This document shows, one piece after another, positions 1 through 8,038 of a stretch of DNA of 46,713 bases (within the stretch, counting starts at the first letter, position 1; every line of letters starts with the position of its first letter). The stretch covers positions 1 through 46,713 of IMG/VR virus record IMGVR_UViG_3300025897_000022; one strand, given 5' to 3'. The position numbers and the translations under genes are program-made. The notes beneath the pieces are model-generated. The model had not been told where the DNA came from and made no database searches. It saw nothing but the letters and a program-made list of their open reading frames with translations. The stretch comes from a virus.

Positions 1-1
1 T

Positions 2-58
2 CTTAAAATGACAAGAAAAAAATTGTATAAAAAAATGAAGAAGTATAAACAATCTTAA
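2..58 (+). CDS. 3' end of an upstream gene (partial)
   Basis: The frame is open from the window edge to a TAA at 56-58. It encodes a very basic tail rich in Lys, Arg and Tyr. An ATG at 8 would give a 16-residue peptide, but no Shine-Dalgarno site is visible before it, so I read this as the C-terminus of a gene that starts outside the window. No function can be assigned. The next gene begins 14 bases downstream on the same strand, so the two may be co-transcribed. Confidence 0.4.
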   Translation, partial: LKMTRKKLYKKMKKYKQS

Positions 59-71
59 AAAGGATATTTAA

Positions 72-731
72 ATGCCAAATTCAGCAGCATTTTTAGCTAA
101 AGTAGCAGAAAAACCAAAGTGGATGACCGCACAAGAAAAAGCAAAAACATTTGCAGGTCCTGGTGGTTGGTACATGAAAAATGGAAATCCAGCCGCAGCA
201 CCAGAATTAATAGAAACTATTCCAGGATTATCAAACATGATAGATTTTGATAGTGCTGGTAATTTAGTAGCTGATGTCGGAACAATTAAAACATTATCAG
301 CTACATTGGTCAGAAGAAATAGAAGAGGATTTAATGTAGTTATTGGTTTAGAAGAACAATTTAAAAATGATAAAGCCAATAATGTTCAATTTGTGTTAGC
401 ACTGGCTTCAGGTGCAGCCACAACTACAGATGGTAATCCAATGCCTAATTTTTCACCCGGGGGAAGTAGTATTGTTTATGAGCTTGCAGCTGGAGCTACA
501 ACAGGTAGATTATTATTTCAATTACCTTTGTTAGATGAAGTACCAGCTACATTAACACTTACATTTCCAGCACCTGCTATGTTGATAGTAGAAGCTACTG
601 TTGGACCAATTGGAGTACAAACACCAACTGCAATTACAGGTCTAACAGGATTTGTAGATAGTGAAAATAGAGCATTAGATACATTAGACCTAAATGGAGT
701 ATATGGTCCAAATGATACGATATCACTATAA
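72..731 (+). CDS. Beta-rich, possibly structural protein, unknown
   Basis: A 219-residue protein starting at ATG 72 behind AAGGAT. The first 60 residues are mixed and include a GPGGWYMKNG segment. The rest is rich in Thr, Ala, Gly, Pro and Val in the alternating pattern of beta-strand proteins, with few charged residues and no Cys. There is no signal peptide or membrane segment. I do not recognise the family. Composition resembles a phage decoration or tail protein, but that is inference. A late-type promoter box overlaps the stop codon and an intrinsic terminator follows directly, so this gene ends a transcription unit. Confidence 0.75.
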   Translation: MPNSAAFLAKVAEKPKWMTAQEKAKTFAGPGGWYMKNGNPAAAPELIETIPGLSNMIDFDSAGNLVADVGTIKTLSATLVRRNRRGFNVVIGLEEQFKNDKANNVQFVLALASGAATTTDGNPMPNFSPGGSSIVYELAAGATTGRLLFQLPLLDEVPATLTLTFPAPAMLIVEATVGPIGVQTPTAITGLTGFVDSENRALDTLDLNGVYGPNDTISL

Positions 732-734
732 ATA
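727..734 (+). promoter_or_regulatory. T4-type late promoter box TATAAATA
   Basis: An exact TATAAATA, the -10-like element recognised by T4 gp55-type sigma factors, overlaps the TAA at 729-731. Expected initiation is about 6-8 bases downstream, just before the hairpin at 745, so the transcript for the gene at 799 would begin with a hairpin. An 8-base match can arise by chance in such AT-rich DNA, but intergenic placement supports it. Confidence 0.5.
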
Positions 735-744
735 AGATTTGTCA

Positions 745-774
745 ACGGCAGTTTTTATAACTGCCGTATTTTTT
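745..774 (+). terminator. Intrinsic terminator
   Basis: A perfect 9-bp stem (ACGGCAGTT at 745-753 with AACTGCCGT at 759-767), a 5-base loop and a following T-run to 774. It closes the transcription unit of the gene ending at 731. Confidence 0.85.
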
Positions 775-798
775 CACTAAGATTGGAGAACATAGAAA

Positions 799-996
799 AT
801 GCGTGATAAAGCATATCGTAAAAAACAGGAAGCTAAGAAATCTTATAAAAAATTTGTTTCCGAAATGAAACATGAGAAGTTTAAAAATCCTGTAAAAAGT
901 TCTAAAAATAAAAAAATGAATTTGAATAAATTAGATTACGATAATTTGACAGAAGACGATATTTTAAACTTAGAACATATGACTGATGAGGAATAA
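799..996 (+). CDS. Small basic hypothetical protein
   Basis: 65 residues. The N-terminal half is strongly basic (many Lys, few hydrophobics). The last 20 residues are acidic (NLTEDDILNLEHMTDEE). GGAG lies 11 bases before the ATG. The gene is first after the terminator at 745-774 and is followed 3 bases later by the next start, so it opens a run of five small genes. The charge pattern would suit nucleic-acid contact, but no family is recognised. Confidence 0.6.
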   Translation: MRDKAYRKKQEAKKSYKKFVSEMKHEKFKNPVKSSKNKKMNLNKLDYDNLTEDDILNLEHMTDEE

Positions 997-999
997 TAA

Positions 1000-1452
1000 A
1001 TGAGTTATACTCTTGAAGAATTAAGAAAACTTTCAGTCGAGGAACAAAATACATTAAACTTGGAAAGAAATGTAACTAGACAACTAATTATTAGTGCTGA
1101 TAGTATAATGAATGATTTTTTTAAAAAATATAAAAAACAAGAGTTTGTCGGACCTATAAGAAAAGATATTGTAGATGCTTCTAATAACATAAGAAACAAT
1201 ATAATGAAAATGCTTGAAAATAAATGTTCTGAAATACTTAAACAATTTAATGAAGATTATGAAAATTTCTGTGTTAAGTTCGGTTGGTATGAAAATTTAG
1301 GTGCAAAATTTAGACATAAAATAACAAGAGATGAACTTGCTTATGAGTTGTGTGAAATTATAAGAAAAATTTATTATGTTTATGTAGAAGATAAATTTCC
1401 TAAAAATTATAAAATAGATATAATAGAAACATATCTACTGAAAGAAAAATAA
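1000..1452 (+). CDS. Hypothetical protein, alpha-helical
   Basis: 150 residues, predicted mostly helical, rich in Lys, Glu, Ile and Asn, with two Cys in the middle. No transmembrane segment, signal peptide or catalytic motif was recognised. The GAGG in the end of the preceding gene can serve as its ribosome binding site. Its stop overlaps the next start (TAATG), which indicates translational coupling. Confidence 0.65.
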   Translation: MSYTLEELRKLSVEEQNTLNLERNVTRQLIISADSIMNDFFKKYKKQEFVGPIRKDIVDASNNIRNNIMKMLENKCSEILKQFNEDYENFCVKFGWYENLGAKFRHKITRDELAYELCEIIRKIYYVYVEDKFPKNYKIDIIETYLLKEK

Positions 1453-1667
1453 TGCAGAAAATTAATACAACAGATTTAATATTAACTACTCCTCAATGGT
1501 CTTCTTTTTGTGCTTCAGAAAAAGGTGTTAAAAAAGAAGTAATGCCAGATTTTGTTGTAGATAAAAGAACAATAGTTGTAGACCCTATTTCAAAAAAGAA
1601 ATTCTATAAATGTAGAATGGTTTCGGATAATGAAGTATATAAAGAAATTAAAAAATATTTAATGTGA
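1452..1667 (+). CDS. Small hypothetical protein
   Basis: 71 residues beginning at the TAATG overlap with the preceding gene. A central strand-like stretch (DFVVDKRTIVVD) is followed by a basic C-terminus. Nothing in it is recognised. It sits in the run of small genes downstream of the late-type box at 727, all on the plus strand with almost no intergenic DNA. Confidence 0.55.
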   Translation: MQKINTTDLILTTPQWSSFCASEKGVKKEVMPDFVVDKRTIVVDPISKKKFYKCRMVSDNEVYKEIKKYLM

Positions 1668-1673
1668 TTAATT

Positions 1674-1847
1674 ATGATTTTTAAAAGAAAAGCTAACCAA
1701 ATTTTTTGTTTTGATAGTGAAGAAGAATTAAAAGATTATTGTGCAGAAAATAATAACATTAATATAAAAATGTTTCAAGATTTTGATGTATCAAAATATA
1801 ATAAAAGAAACAAAAGATTTGACAAAATAAAATCCAATAAAATTTAA
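1674..1847 (+). CDS. Small hypothetical protein, 57 aa
   Basis: ATG at 1674 and TAA at 1845-1847, filling the gap between neighbours exactly. The protein begins MIFKRKANQIFCFDSEEELK, with a short acidic stretch and then a basic C-terminus. No strong Shine-Dalgarno site is visible, so expression may rely on coupling to the gene ending at 1667. Low-complexity AT-rich composition makes this less certain than the neighbours. Confidence 0.45.
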   Translation: MIFKRKANQIFCFDSEEELKDYCAENNNINIKMFQDFDVSKYNKRNKRFDKIKSNKI

Positions 1848-1849
1848 AA

Positions 1850-2095
1850 ATGATTTCATTTCAAGGAAATGGAATGCATCACAATGTAAATTCAGGTCAC
1901 TACAAGATGTATCCCAAACATTTGCAAGAAGAGATGAGATTAATTGATGAACAATATCTGATAGTTGAGAGATTGCAAATGGCAGACAAATTACCAAAAT
2001 ATCCTATTCCCGATTTTCCGCTTTCATGTGCAATGTTATATGAATTGTTTTTTGGTAAAAATAAAAAAATAAAAATTTATAAAAAAAGTCCTTGA
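1850..2095 (+). CDS. Small hypothetical protein, His/Met-rich N-terminus
   Basis: 81 residues with a His- and Met-containing N-terminus (GMHHNVNSGHYKMYPKHL) and a hydrophobic C-terminal stretch followed by a basic tail. The start lies 2 bases after the preceding stop. No ribosome binding site of normal strength is visible. The last codons overlap the -35 box of the promoter at 2092, so the gene ends an operon where a new host-type promoter begins. Function unknown. Confidence 0.5.
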   Translation: MISFQGNGMHHNVNSGHYKMYPKHLQEEMRLIDEQYLIVERLQMADKLPKYPIPDFPLSCAMLYELFFGKNKKIKIYKKSP

Positions 2096-2120
2096 CTTTT
2101 TGATTCTCTTGTGATATACT
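2092..2120 (+). promoter_or_regulatory. Sigma70 extended -10 promoter
   Basis: TTGACT at 2092-2097, a 17-base spacer and TATACT at 2115-2120 preceded by TG at 2112-2113. The gene at 2158 follows about 37 bases downstream. Recognition by the host housekeeping RNA polymerase early in infection is the likely use. Confidence 0.85.
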
Positions 2121-2157
2121 CTTTCCATCAGTCAGAAAACCCACCTTGGAGAACTAT

Positions 2158-4665
2158 ATGTCTATGGAAATATACAGTGACAGTTTGGCAAAATTGTTTG
2201 CCGCTGAGAATATTGGTGTAGAAATCAAGAAAACATCAACAGCATATTTTGATGTCAAGAATCGCAGAATGACATTTCCAACTTGGATTCTAGAACTGCC
2301 TGTTGCCTCCCGTGAACTCCTCATGTTGCATGAAGCATCACATGCTCTCCACACACCTGAATTTGGTACTCATGAAAAAGCCAAAGAATATGAGCAAGTT
2401 TTCAGAACTATTCTAAATGTTTTGGAAGACAAACGCATAGAAGATATGATGAAAGAAAAGTTTCCCGGTTCAAAAGCCACATTTATTCGTGGATTTTTTG
2501 AGCTTGTGAACAAGAACTTTTTTGGCATTCGTTTTCATGACAGTACAGAAGAACTTAGTTTAATTGATAGAATGAATCTACATTTTAAAGGTGATTATTA
2601 CTTTGAATGTGAATTCACAGAAGAGGAGCAATATTGGGTAGACCGCGCCGTACAAAATAAGACCTTTGAGGAAGTGTATCAAAATGCTCTAGAATTGTTT
2701 GAGTGGATTAAAAAAGAATACTCTAAAGAAGTGTTGGAAAACATCAAATTCAATTTGGATGATTTGCAATTTGGTGATAGTGATTATGATGATGTTTATG
2801 GCAATCCAATTCAAATGGATTTAGACAAAGTTAAAGAATCTATTGGTGAAGAAGCATTTGAAGAATTGATGAACGCAATTGAAGAGAATAGAAAAGAAGA
2901 TGCGGAAAATATTATCAATCAAAATCTAAAGGATGATAGACTAGATTTTGCTGAGAATAATTCTGCGAAAACAGATCAGAATTGGGAAAAGAACCAAGAA
3001 AATTTCATGAAGGATAGAGAGAATCAATACAATTCTTTCTCATACCGACATCCGCTAAATCTTAATATTCCAAGAAGAATCAATTGTGATGATTTTATTG
3101 TTAAAAATAGAGTTGTCACTGAAACATTAACAGAAAATTTTTCATATCTTTCCGATACAGAAAGAGAAAGTTTTCAAAACTTTATGAAAAAGCATAAAGA
3201 TTCTATGCGACAGATTCTCTCTCATATGGTTAGAGAATTTTATCGCAAAAAAGCTGCAGAAGATTATCGTAGAACGCAAGAATCTAAAACTGGTAATCTT
3301 GACTTGCACAAATTACCACATTACAAATATAATTCCGATTTGTTCCTAAACAAGTCTGTGATAAAAGATGAAAAAAATCATGGGTTTGTGTTGCTTCTAG
3401 ATTGGTCTGGCTCCATGAGTTCAATCATGACCAATGCAATTTTACAATTAATCAATAAAGTTACTTTCTGTAAAGCGATTGATGTTCCATTTGTAGCATA
3501 TGCATTTTCATCCGAAGCAGGAAAAAGCTATGATACTCCACAAGATATTGTGGTACATGCAACAGATGAAAATGATTTAAGAATCGGTTATACTTATAAA
3601 CTAATAGAGTTGTGTGATTCTACTAGAAAGAATTATGAAGAACAACTCCGAAATCTATATTATCTTGCATATTGCTTCATCAATAATAACATGATACCAG
3701 TTCATAGATATACATCAATGAAAAATTCTTGTGATGAATATCTACGCATACATGGTAATGAAAAAGTAGATTCATTTCCTCAACAAAATTGGAGAGTAAG
3801 ACAATTAGAACAATCTGTTGTTTTGAGTGATTTGTTTGAATTGGGTTCTACTCCACTGAACGATAGTTTAGTATTGATGAACCACGTATTACCCAAAACA
3901 CAACAACGTATGAATGTGGATATCATGAACTTCATTACCATTACAGATGGTGATAGTGATTTTATTCAATCCCCAGCAAAGGTTAGCGATTCAAAGACAT
4001 ACAAACAAAATTGTCATCCGAAGAAAAATTCCGAAACTTATACTGAGGACTCTATTGAAATTGATAAATTACATACAATTTTTGGAAGAAATGGTACAGC
4101 ATCTAATAGACGGGGTGATAACACAATTTTCTTACGTTCACTGTATTCAGATAAGATCTATGATTTAACAATGCCAGAAATGAAAGATGGTGGATATGGC
4201 CATTCAAAGAGCAGAGAACGTACACGTACATTTGCTAAAGTATTGAAACAAGAAACCGGTGCGAATGTTATTAGCATTGAGTTGCTACCTAATAACAACA
4301 ACTCTTTCAAAAAAACCATCATGTCAATGTATAACACTGATGATTTTGAAAAAATTGAAAAAATCTCCGCTGATTATCGCAAGAATGGTTTTGCAGTAAT
4401 TGAAAATGGCTATGACAAAATCTTTGCAGTGAACACAAATGTAATCTGTGAAGAATCATACAATCGTAATTACTATTACGATGTTTCTAATCTAGATGAA
4501 GAACGTGATTATTTTGATGATATCACTCAAACTAAGGATGGTAAATATACTACCAAACAATTGAAGAATGCACTTGTGAAAAATTCTTCTCAAAAAGCAA
4601 AACGGAAGTTCCTTGCTTCCAGAATTGTTGATATTATTTCCGATAAACAGAAAATTTCTGCTTGA
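2158..4665 (+). CDS. CobT-like VWA protein with HExxH motif
   Basis: 835 residues. I chose ATG 2158 because GGAG lies at 2147-2152; the in-frame TTG at 2146 overlaps that site. A zinc-protease-like HEASH is at about residues 58-62, followed near residues 87-96 by NVLEDKRIED, as in CobT-like proteins. An acidic linker follows. From about residue 405 comes a von Willebrand A domain with the MIDAS motif DWSGS (Asp415, Ser417, Ser419) and a later TDGD (Asp597). In cobaltochelatase the CobT VWA subunit works with the AAA+ subunit CobS, and the very next gene is CobS/MoxR-like, so the two probably form a chaperone-like complex. The substrate is unknown. Cobalamin synthesis is not implied by sequence alone. 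Confidence 0.8.
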   Translation: MSMEIYSDSLAKLFAAENIGVEIKKTSTAYFDVKNRRMTFPTWILELPVASRELLMLHEASHALHTPEFGTHEKAKEYEQVFRTILNVLEDKRIEDMMKEKFPGSKATFIRGFFELVNKNFFGIRFHDSTEELSLIDRMNLHFKGDYYFECEFTEEEQYWVDRAVQNKTFEEVYQNALELFEWIKKEYSKEVLENIKFNLDDLQFGDSDYDDVYGNPIQMDLDKVKESIGEEAFEELMNAIEENRKEDAENIINQNLKDDRLDFAENNSAKTDQNWEKNQENFMKDRENQYNSFSYRHPLNLNIPRRINCDDFIVKNRVVTETLTENFSYLSDTERESFQNFMKKHKDSMRQILSHMVREFYRKKAAEDYRRTQESKTGNLDLHKLPHYKYNSDLFLNKSVIKDEKNHGFVLLLDWSGSMSSIMTNAILQLINKVTFCKAIDVPFVAYAFSSEAGKSYDTPQDIVVHATDENDLRIGYTYKLIELCDSTRKNYEEQLRNLYYLAYCFINNNMIPVHRYTSMKNSCDEYLRIHGNEKVDSFPQQNWRVRQLEQSVVLSDLFELGSTPLNDSLVLMNHVLPKTQQRMNVDIMNFITITDGDSDFIQSPAKVSDSKTYKQNCHPKKNSETYTEDSIEIDKLHTIFGRNGTASNRRGDNTIFLRSLYSDKIYDLTMPEMKDGGYGHSKSRERTRTFAKVLKQETGANVISIELLPNNNNSFKKTIMSMYNTDDFEKIEKISADYRKNGFAVIENGYDKIFAVNTNVICEESYNRNYYYDVSNLDEERDYFDDITQTKDGKYTTKQLKNALVKNSSQKAKRKFLASRIVDIISDKQKISA

Positions 4666-4690
4666 CATTTCTCCACAACACTGATATACT
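4662..4690 (+). promoter_or_regulatory. Sigma70 extended -10 promoter
   Basis: TTGACA at 4662-4667, a 17-base spacer and TATACT at 4685-4690 with TG at 4682-4683. The upstream gene's stop codon lies inside the -35 box. The -10 sits in the loop of a perfect inverted repeat. It drives the AAA+ ATPase gene at 4733. Confidence 0.85.
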
Positions 4691-4705
4691 ATTTCAGTGT
4701 TGTGG
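4673..4705. repeat. 12-bp inverted repeat around a -10 box
   Basis: CCACAACACTGA at 4673-4684 is the exact reverse complement of TCAGTGTTGTGG at 4694-4705. The 9 bases between them hold the -10 box TATACT. It could be an operator, or a terminator hairpin for the upstream gene. No T-run follows, which favours a regulatory site. Confidence 0.75.
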
Positions 4706-4732
4706 ATTTCCCCTATAATCAAGGAGATTATT

Positions 4733-6061
4733 ATGAGCCGTGAGATTGAACTTGTACGTGAACACCTGAATAATGACGTTGCTACTCGCAAAGAGATTGT
4801 TGTTGCTGCTAAAGAACTTGGAATCAAACATGGTCCTGTGTTGCGAAAAGCAGAGAAAATTTCTCATGGTGTTTATAAATTGGAGACTGTATTGAAAAAG
4901 ACCCCACCTGTTAAAGAAAAAGTTGTAAATTTTCGGCCTAAACAAGAAGAGGTGAGTAAAGGTTATATACCTGAAAAAGACCCTTGCTTTGTTGCTTTTG
5001 GAGACTTCAGCGTAGTAGATGCCGTAATTGCATCCAAACGTTTCATGCCTGTCGTAATTACTGGCGATTCTGGTAATGGCAAGACTAAAATGGTAGAGCA
5101 AGCTTGTGCCAAAAACAAGCGTAATTTCTATCGTATGAATATTACTGTTGAAACAGATGAGATGGATATTCTTGGTCACTATAATTTGATCAATGGTGAA
5201 ACAGTATGGGAGGACTCCCCACTAGTGGAAGCCGCTAAAGTTGGTGGCATTGTATTACTAGATGAAATCTTTGCTGGCAATCCAGCACGGATGTTGGCAT
5301 TGCAAGGTATTCTAGAAGGCAAGCCATTTCTAATCAAGAAAACTGGTGAACGTGTTATTCCGGCAGAAGGATTCAATATTATTGCAACTGACAATACAAA
5401 GGGGAATGGTTCTGAATCTGGACGTTACATCGGAACTAACATTCAAAACACCGCATTTCTTGAGCGATTTGTAATGTGTATTGACCATGACTATCCACCA
5501 AAAGCTAAAGAAATCAAGATGTTGGATAAGTACATTGAAGTATACAATATCAATATTGATGATAAGGATTATACAAATAAACTTGCGCAATGGGCAGAAG
5601 TCACTCGCAAATCTTACAAAGATGGTGCAATTGATGAACTTGTAACAACACGGAGATTGTTTCATATTTTGGACATTTATTCCGTATTGAACGATAAAGA
5701 AAAAGCTATTCAATACGCAATCTCTAGATTTGATGAAGAAGTGCGAGATTCCTTCTTATCACTTTATAAAAAGATTGATGAAACTGTTGTTGACCCTAAT
5801 CATCAACCAATTGAAAAGGAAAACCTAGTAACATTAGACCAACTTATAGATGAAGTTTTTGATGAGAAAGAAAAACAACATTATTTATTAGATTCTGCTG
5901 ATTATGATGAAAGGCATAAGTTGTTCAAATTATATCTTGAAACTTTGGAAGAATATACAGAATTAGAGCAATCTTATGATAGAGTTTTGCAAGCCGATTT
6001 GATTTATCAACGAAAACTTTTAATTGAAAAATTGTGGAATATTTTTGATTCCGCTTCTTAA
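4733..6061 (+). CDS. cobS: CobS/MoxR-type AAA+ ATPase
   Basis: 442 residues from ATG 4733 behind AAGGAG. The in-frame ATG at 4697 is rejected because it lies within the promoter's expected start region. An N-terminal segment of about 50 residues looks like a small helical DNA- or protein-binding module. The AAA+ domain has Walker A GDSGNGKT (about 111-118) and Walker B VLLDE (Asp177-Glu178), followed by an IIATDN sensor-1 region and an ERF arginine region. This matches the cobS gene carried by marine T4-like phages. It most likely works on or with the VWA protein encoded just upstream. Whether it has any role in cobalamin is undecided. Confidence 0.8.
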   Translation: MSREIELVREHLNNDVATRKEIVVAAKELGIKHGPVLRKAEKISHGVYKLETVLKKTPPVKEKVVNFRPKQEEVSKGYIPEKDPCFVAFGDFSVVDAVIASKRFMPVVITGDSGNGKTKMVEQACAKNKRNFYRMNITVETDEMDILGHYNLINGETVWEDSPLVEAAKVGGIVLLDEIFAGNPARMLALQGILEGKPFLIKKTGERVIPAEGFNIIATDNTKGNGSESGRYIGTNIQNTAFLERFVMCIDHDYPPKAKEIKMLDKYIEVYNINIDDKDYTNKLAQWAEVTRKSYKDGAIDELVTTRRLFHILDIYSVLNDKEKAIQYAISRFDEEVRDSFLSLYKKIDETVVDPNHQPIEKENLVTLDQLIDEVFDEKEKQHYLLDSADYDERHKLFKLYLETLEEYTELEQSYDRVLQADLIYQRKLLIEKLWNIFDSAS

Positions 6062-6069
6062 AACATCCT

Positions 6070-6115
6070 AAATAGTAGAGAAACATTGGTAGTGTAAGTG
6101 TTCTCTACTATTTTA
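6070..6115 (+). terminator. Hairpin, probable terminator
   Basis: A 13-bp perfect stem (6070-6082 with 6101-6113) encloses an 18-base loop and ends in a short T-run. It lies between the cobS-like gene and the glycosyltransferase. The 5' arm overlaps a TAAATA core resembling the late promoter box, so it may instead lie at the 5' end of a late transcript. Confidence 0.6.
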
Positions 6116-6138
6116 TTAATTTATTTTGGAGTATATTA

Positions 6139-7038
6139 ATGGCTGAAGCAGAAAATACTGGTAATGTGTCCCCAGGTATGAAAACACAATTAGAACCTAA
6201 AGACTTTGAAGGTAAAAGTTTGATGGTTTGTATGCCTTGTTATGGTGGAATGATGGTAGCTGAAACAGCATCTCGCCTAATTGACCTCAACACTCTTTGT
6301 TCTTATTTCGGAATTAAACTTCAGTGTAAATTTATTATGAATGAAAGTTTGATTCAGAGAGCCAGAAACTATCTCACGCATTATTTTGAAATTTCCGATT
6401 TCACTCATATGATGTTTATTGATGCTGATATTGTTTTTGATCCAAGAGATGTATTACATTTATTACATCTTTCAGATGAAGACCATCAAGTCATTGGTGG
6501 ACTTTATCCTAAAAAACATATTCTTTGGCCGAGAGTAGATAAGGCAGCAAAGGTTCCCGGATTTTTAGATGATCCTAATAAATTATCAGAATTTGGTGGG
6601 GATTTCGTTTTTAATCCCGCACATAGAGGTGAAATTGAAATTTTTAAGCCTGTAGAAGTTTTAGAAATCGGAACTGGTTTTATGATGATTAGTAAAACTG
6701 CACTAGAAACATATCGTAATGCATATCCTAATTATGAATATAGACCAGACCATAATCATTCAAAAGATTTTAATGGTTCAAAAAATATTACTGCATATTT
6801 TCATGTAGACTTCGACAGACCAGATACAACTGGTGGTGAAACTAATCGTCTTCTTTCTGAAGATTATTTCTTTTGTCAAATGTCACGTAAAGCAGGAACT
6901 AAAATCTGGGCATGTCCTTGGATGCAATTGAGTCATGTAGGAACTTACGTATATCGTGGTTCTGTACAAGCACTTGCTGCAATGGAACAAGTGAGTACAA
7001 GACAACAAGAAATTCCTACAATTGATATTAAAGGTTAA
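6139..7038 (+). CDS. Glycosyltransferase-like protein, GT-A type
   Basis: 299 residues; GGAG precedes the ATG. A Rossmann-like N-terminal part starts at about residue 27 (SLMVCMPCYGG). A DxD motif (DAD at 95-97, preceded by MMFI) would bind the metal and nucleotide sugar. The C-terminal EDYFFC and HVGTYVYRG segments match phage GT2-like proteins. There is no signal peptide or membrane segment, so it acts in the cytoplasm. Possible substrates are modified DNA bases, virion proteins or host glycans, and the sequence does not decide. It stands alone between a hairpin at 6070 and the promoter at 7046. Confidence 0.7.
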   Translation: MAEAENTGNVSPGMKTQLEPKDFEGKSLMVCMPCYGGMMVAETASRLIDLNTLCSYFGIKLQCKFIMNESLIQRARNYLTHYFEISDFTHMMFIDADIVFDPRDVLHLLHLSDEDHQVIGGLYPKKHILWPRVDKAAKVPGFLDDPNKLSEFGGDFVFNPAHRGEIEIFKPVEVLEIGTGFMMISKTALETYRNAYPNYEYRPDHNHSKDFNGSKNITAYFHVDFDRPDTTGGETNRLLSEDYFFCQMSRKAGTKIWACPWMQLSHVGTYVYRGSVQALAAMEQVSTRQQEIPTIDIKG

Positions 7039-7045
7039 AAAAAAC

Positions 7046-7074
7046 TTTACTTTTTTAAAATTATATGGTATAAT
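7046..7074 (+). promoter_or_regulatory. Sigma70 extended -10 promoter
   Basis: TTTACT at 7046-7051, a 17-base spacer and a consensus TATAAT at 7069-7074 with TG at 7066-7067. It lies just upstream of the sliding clamp operon. The ATG at 7073 of the small gene overlaps the -10 box, so initiation would be downstream of that ATG. Confidence 0.75.
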
Positions 7075-7327
7075 GTTGATATATATTCAACCACATGAAT
7101 TATTAGGACGGTTTAAAAATAATCAAGAATTAATTGAAAGTATGTATAATCTTGGAATAGATTATGAGACAAACACATTAGATTGTGTATTTGAAGATGA
7201 GTGTGTTCCAGTTTTTAGTTTTAAGAAATATGGTTTTCTCCAAGATAATCGTTGGAGTACTTACGAAATTTCTAAAGGTTCGGCTGGTATTTTAATTGAA
7301 ATTGTGATCTCAAAAGAGGAGTATTAA
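7073..7327 (+). CDS. Hypothetical protein before the clamp gene
   Basis: The frame is open from 7022, but the first part overlaps the previous stop and the promoter. From ATG 7073 it gives 84 residues, which contain the segments PHELLGRFKNNQELIESMYN and SFKKYGFLQDNRW. The start is unresolved: ATG 7073 lies in the -10 box, so use of that promoter would require a later start (next Met at 7142). The stop is 2 bases before the clamp start. Function unknown. Confidence 0.5.
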   Translation: MLIYIQPHELLGRFKNNQELIESMYNLGIDYETNTLDCVFEDECVPVFSFKKYGFLQDNRWSTYEISKGSAGILIEIVISKEEY

Positions 7328-7329
7328 TT

Positions 7330-8031
7330 ATGATGAAACTTTCAAAATCAGACCTATTGTTCTTATCTAACTTTGCTTCAATCAATGAATCAATTCATAT
7401 CTATGAAGGAGCAATGCAAAGTACAGTTGCCAATTCTGGAAATTTATTTGCATTTGCCTCCTTTGATGAGGATTTTCCAAAAGAGTTTTGTATCTTTGAT
7501 TTAAATCATTTTATTTCTGTGTACTCTTTAGTTTCATCTACAGGAGATACAGTTTTAGAATTTCCAGAAGATAAACAATATCTGGTAATTAAATCAGATA
7601 AAACAAGCCAAGACATTCGCTTTTGTGATGCCAAACTTGTAGAAGAATTAGATAGAAATAAAAAGTATGTAATTGAAAAACCAGATATTGTATTTACAAT
7701 TAGTGAGTCATTATTAGAGTATGGTAAAAAATCTGCCGCTATTAATGGTTTTACTAATTTAGTTTTTGAAGGTGATGAAACTGATATCTATATGGTTTCT
7801 GAAACCATTACAAATAATAGTAATAATTCTTCTGAAAGACATCGTAGAAAAATTGAACAATCAAATACATCCGGACAATCATTTTCTGCTGTATTTGAAG
7901 TTTCTAAATTAAAAATGTTGAGTGATGATTATGAAGTGAGAATTGCTGCAAAGGGCGGAGCACAGTTTACATCAAAAAATCGTGATTATAAATTTTTTGT
8001 AGCACTTCAACAACCCGTAACTTTTGAATAG
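7330..8031 (+). CDS. 45: DNA polymerase sliding clamp, T4 gp45-like
   Basis: 233 residues, close to T4 gp45 (228). The beginning (MKLSKSDLLFLSNFASIN) matches the gp45 N-terminus, FDLNHFISVYSLV matches its YDLNGFLGILSLV, and FFVALQQ matches the C-terminal VVALE strand. The family forms a trimeric ring that tethers the polymerase and, in T4, also activates late transcription. AGGAG 8 bases before ATG 7330 favours that start over the adjacent ATG at 7333. It heads a run that includes the clamp loader, although three or more unrelated genes separate them here. Confidence 0.9.
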   Translation: MMKLSKSDLLFLSNFASINESIHIYEGAMQSTVANSGNLFAFASFDEDFPKEFCIFDLNHFISVYSLVSSTGDTVLEFPEDKQYLVIKSDKTSQDIRFCDAKLVEELDRNKKYVIEKPDIVFTISESLLEYGKKSAAINGFTNLVFEGDETDIYMVSETITNNSNNSSERHRRKIEQSNTSGQSFSAVFEVSKLKMLSDDYEVRIAAKGGAQFTSKNRDYKFFVALQQPVTFE

Positions 8032-8038
8032 GATTAAT

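Noticed and set aside
2146-2157. TTG start for the VWA gene
   Set aside because: It overlaps the GGAG that serves the ATG at 2158.
4694-5179. Long minus-strand reading frame
   Set aside because: It is the shadow of the AAA+ gene, with no ribosome binding site and odd composition. The same applies to other antisense frames, e.g. 17777-18361 and 13477-14037.
2158-6061. Cobalamin biosynthesis operon
   Set aside because: Only CobS- and CobT-like domains are present; similarity of AAA+/VWA pairs does not establish cobalt insertion.
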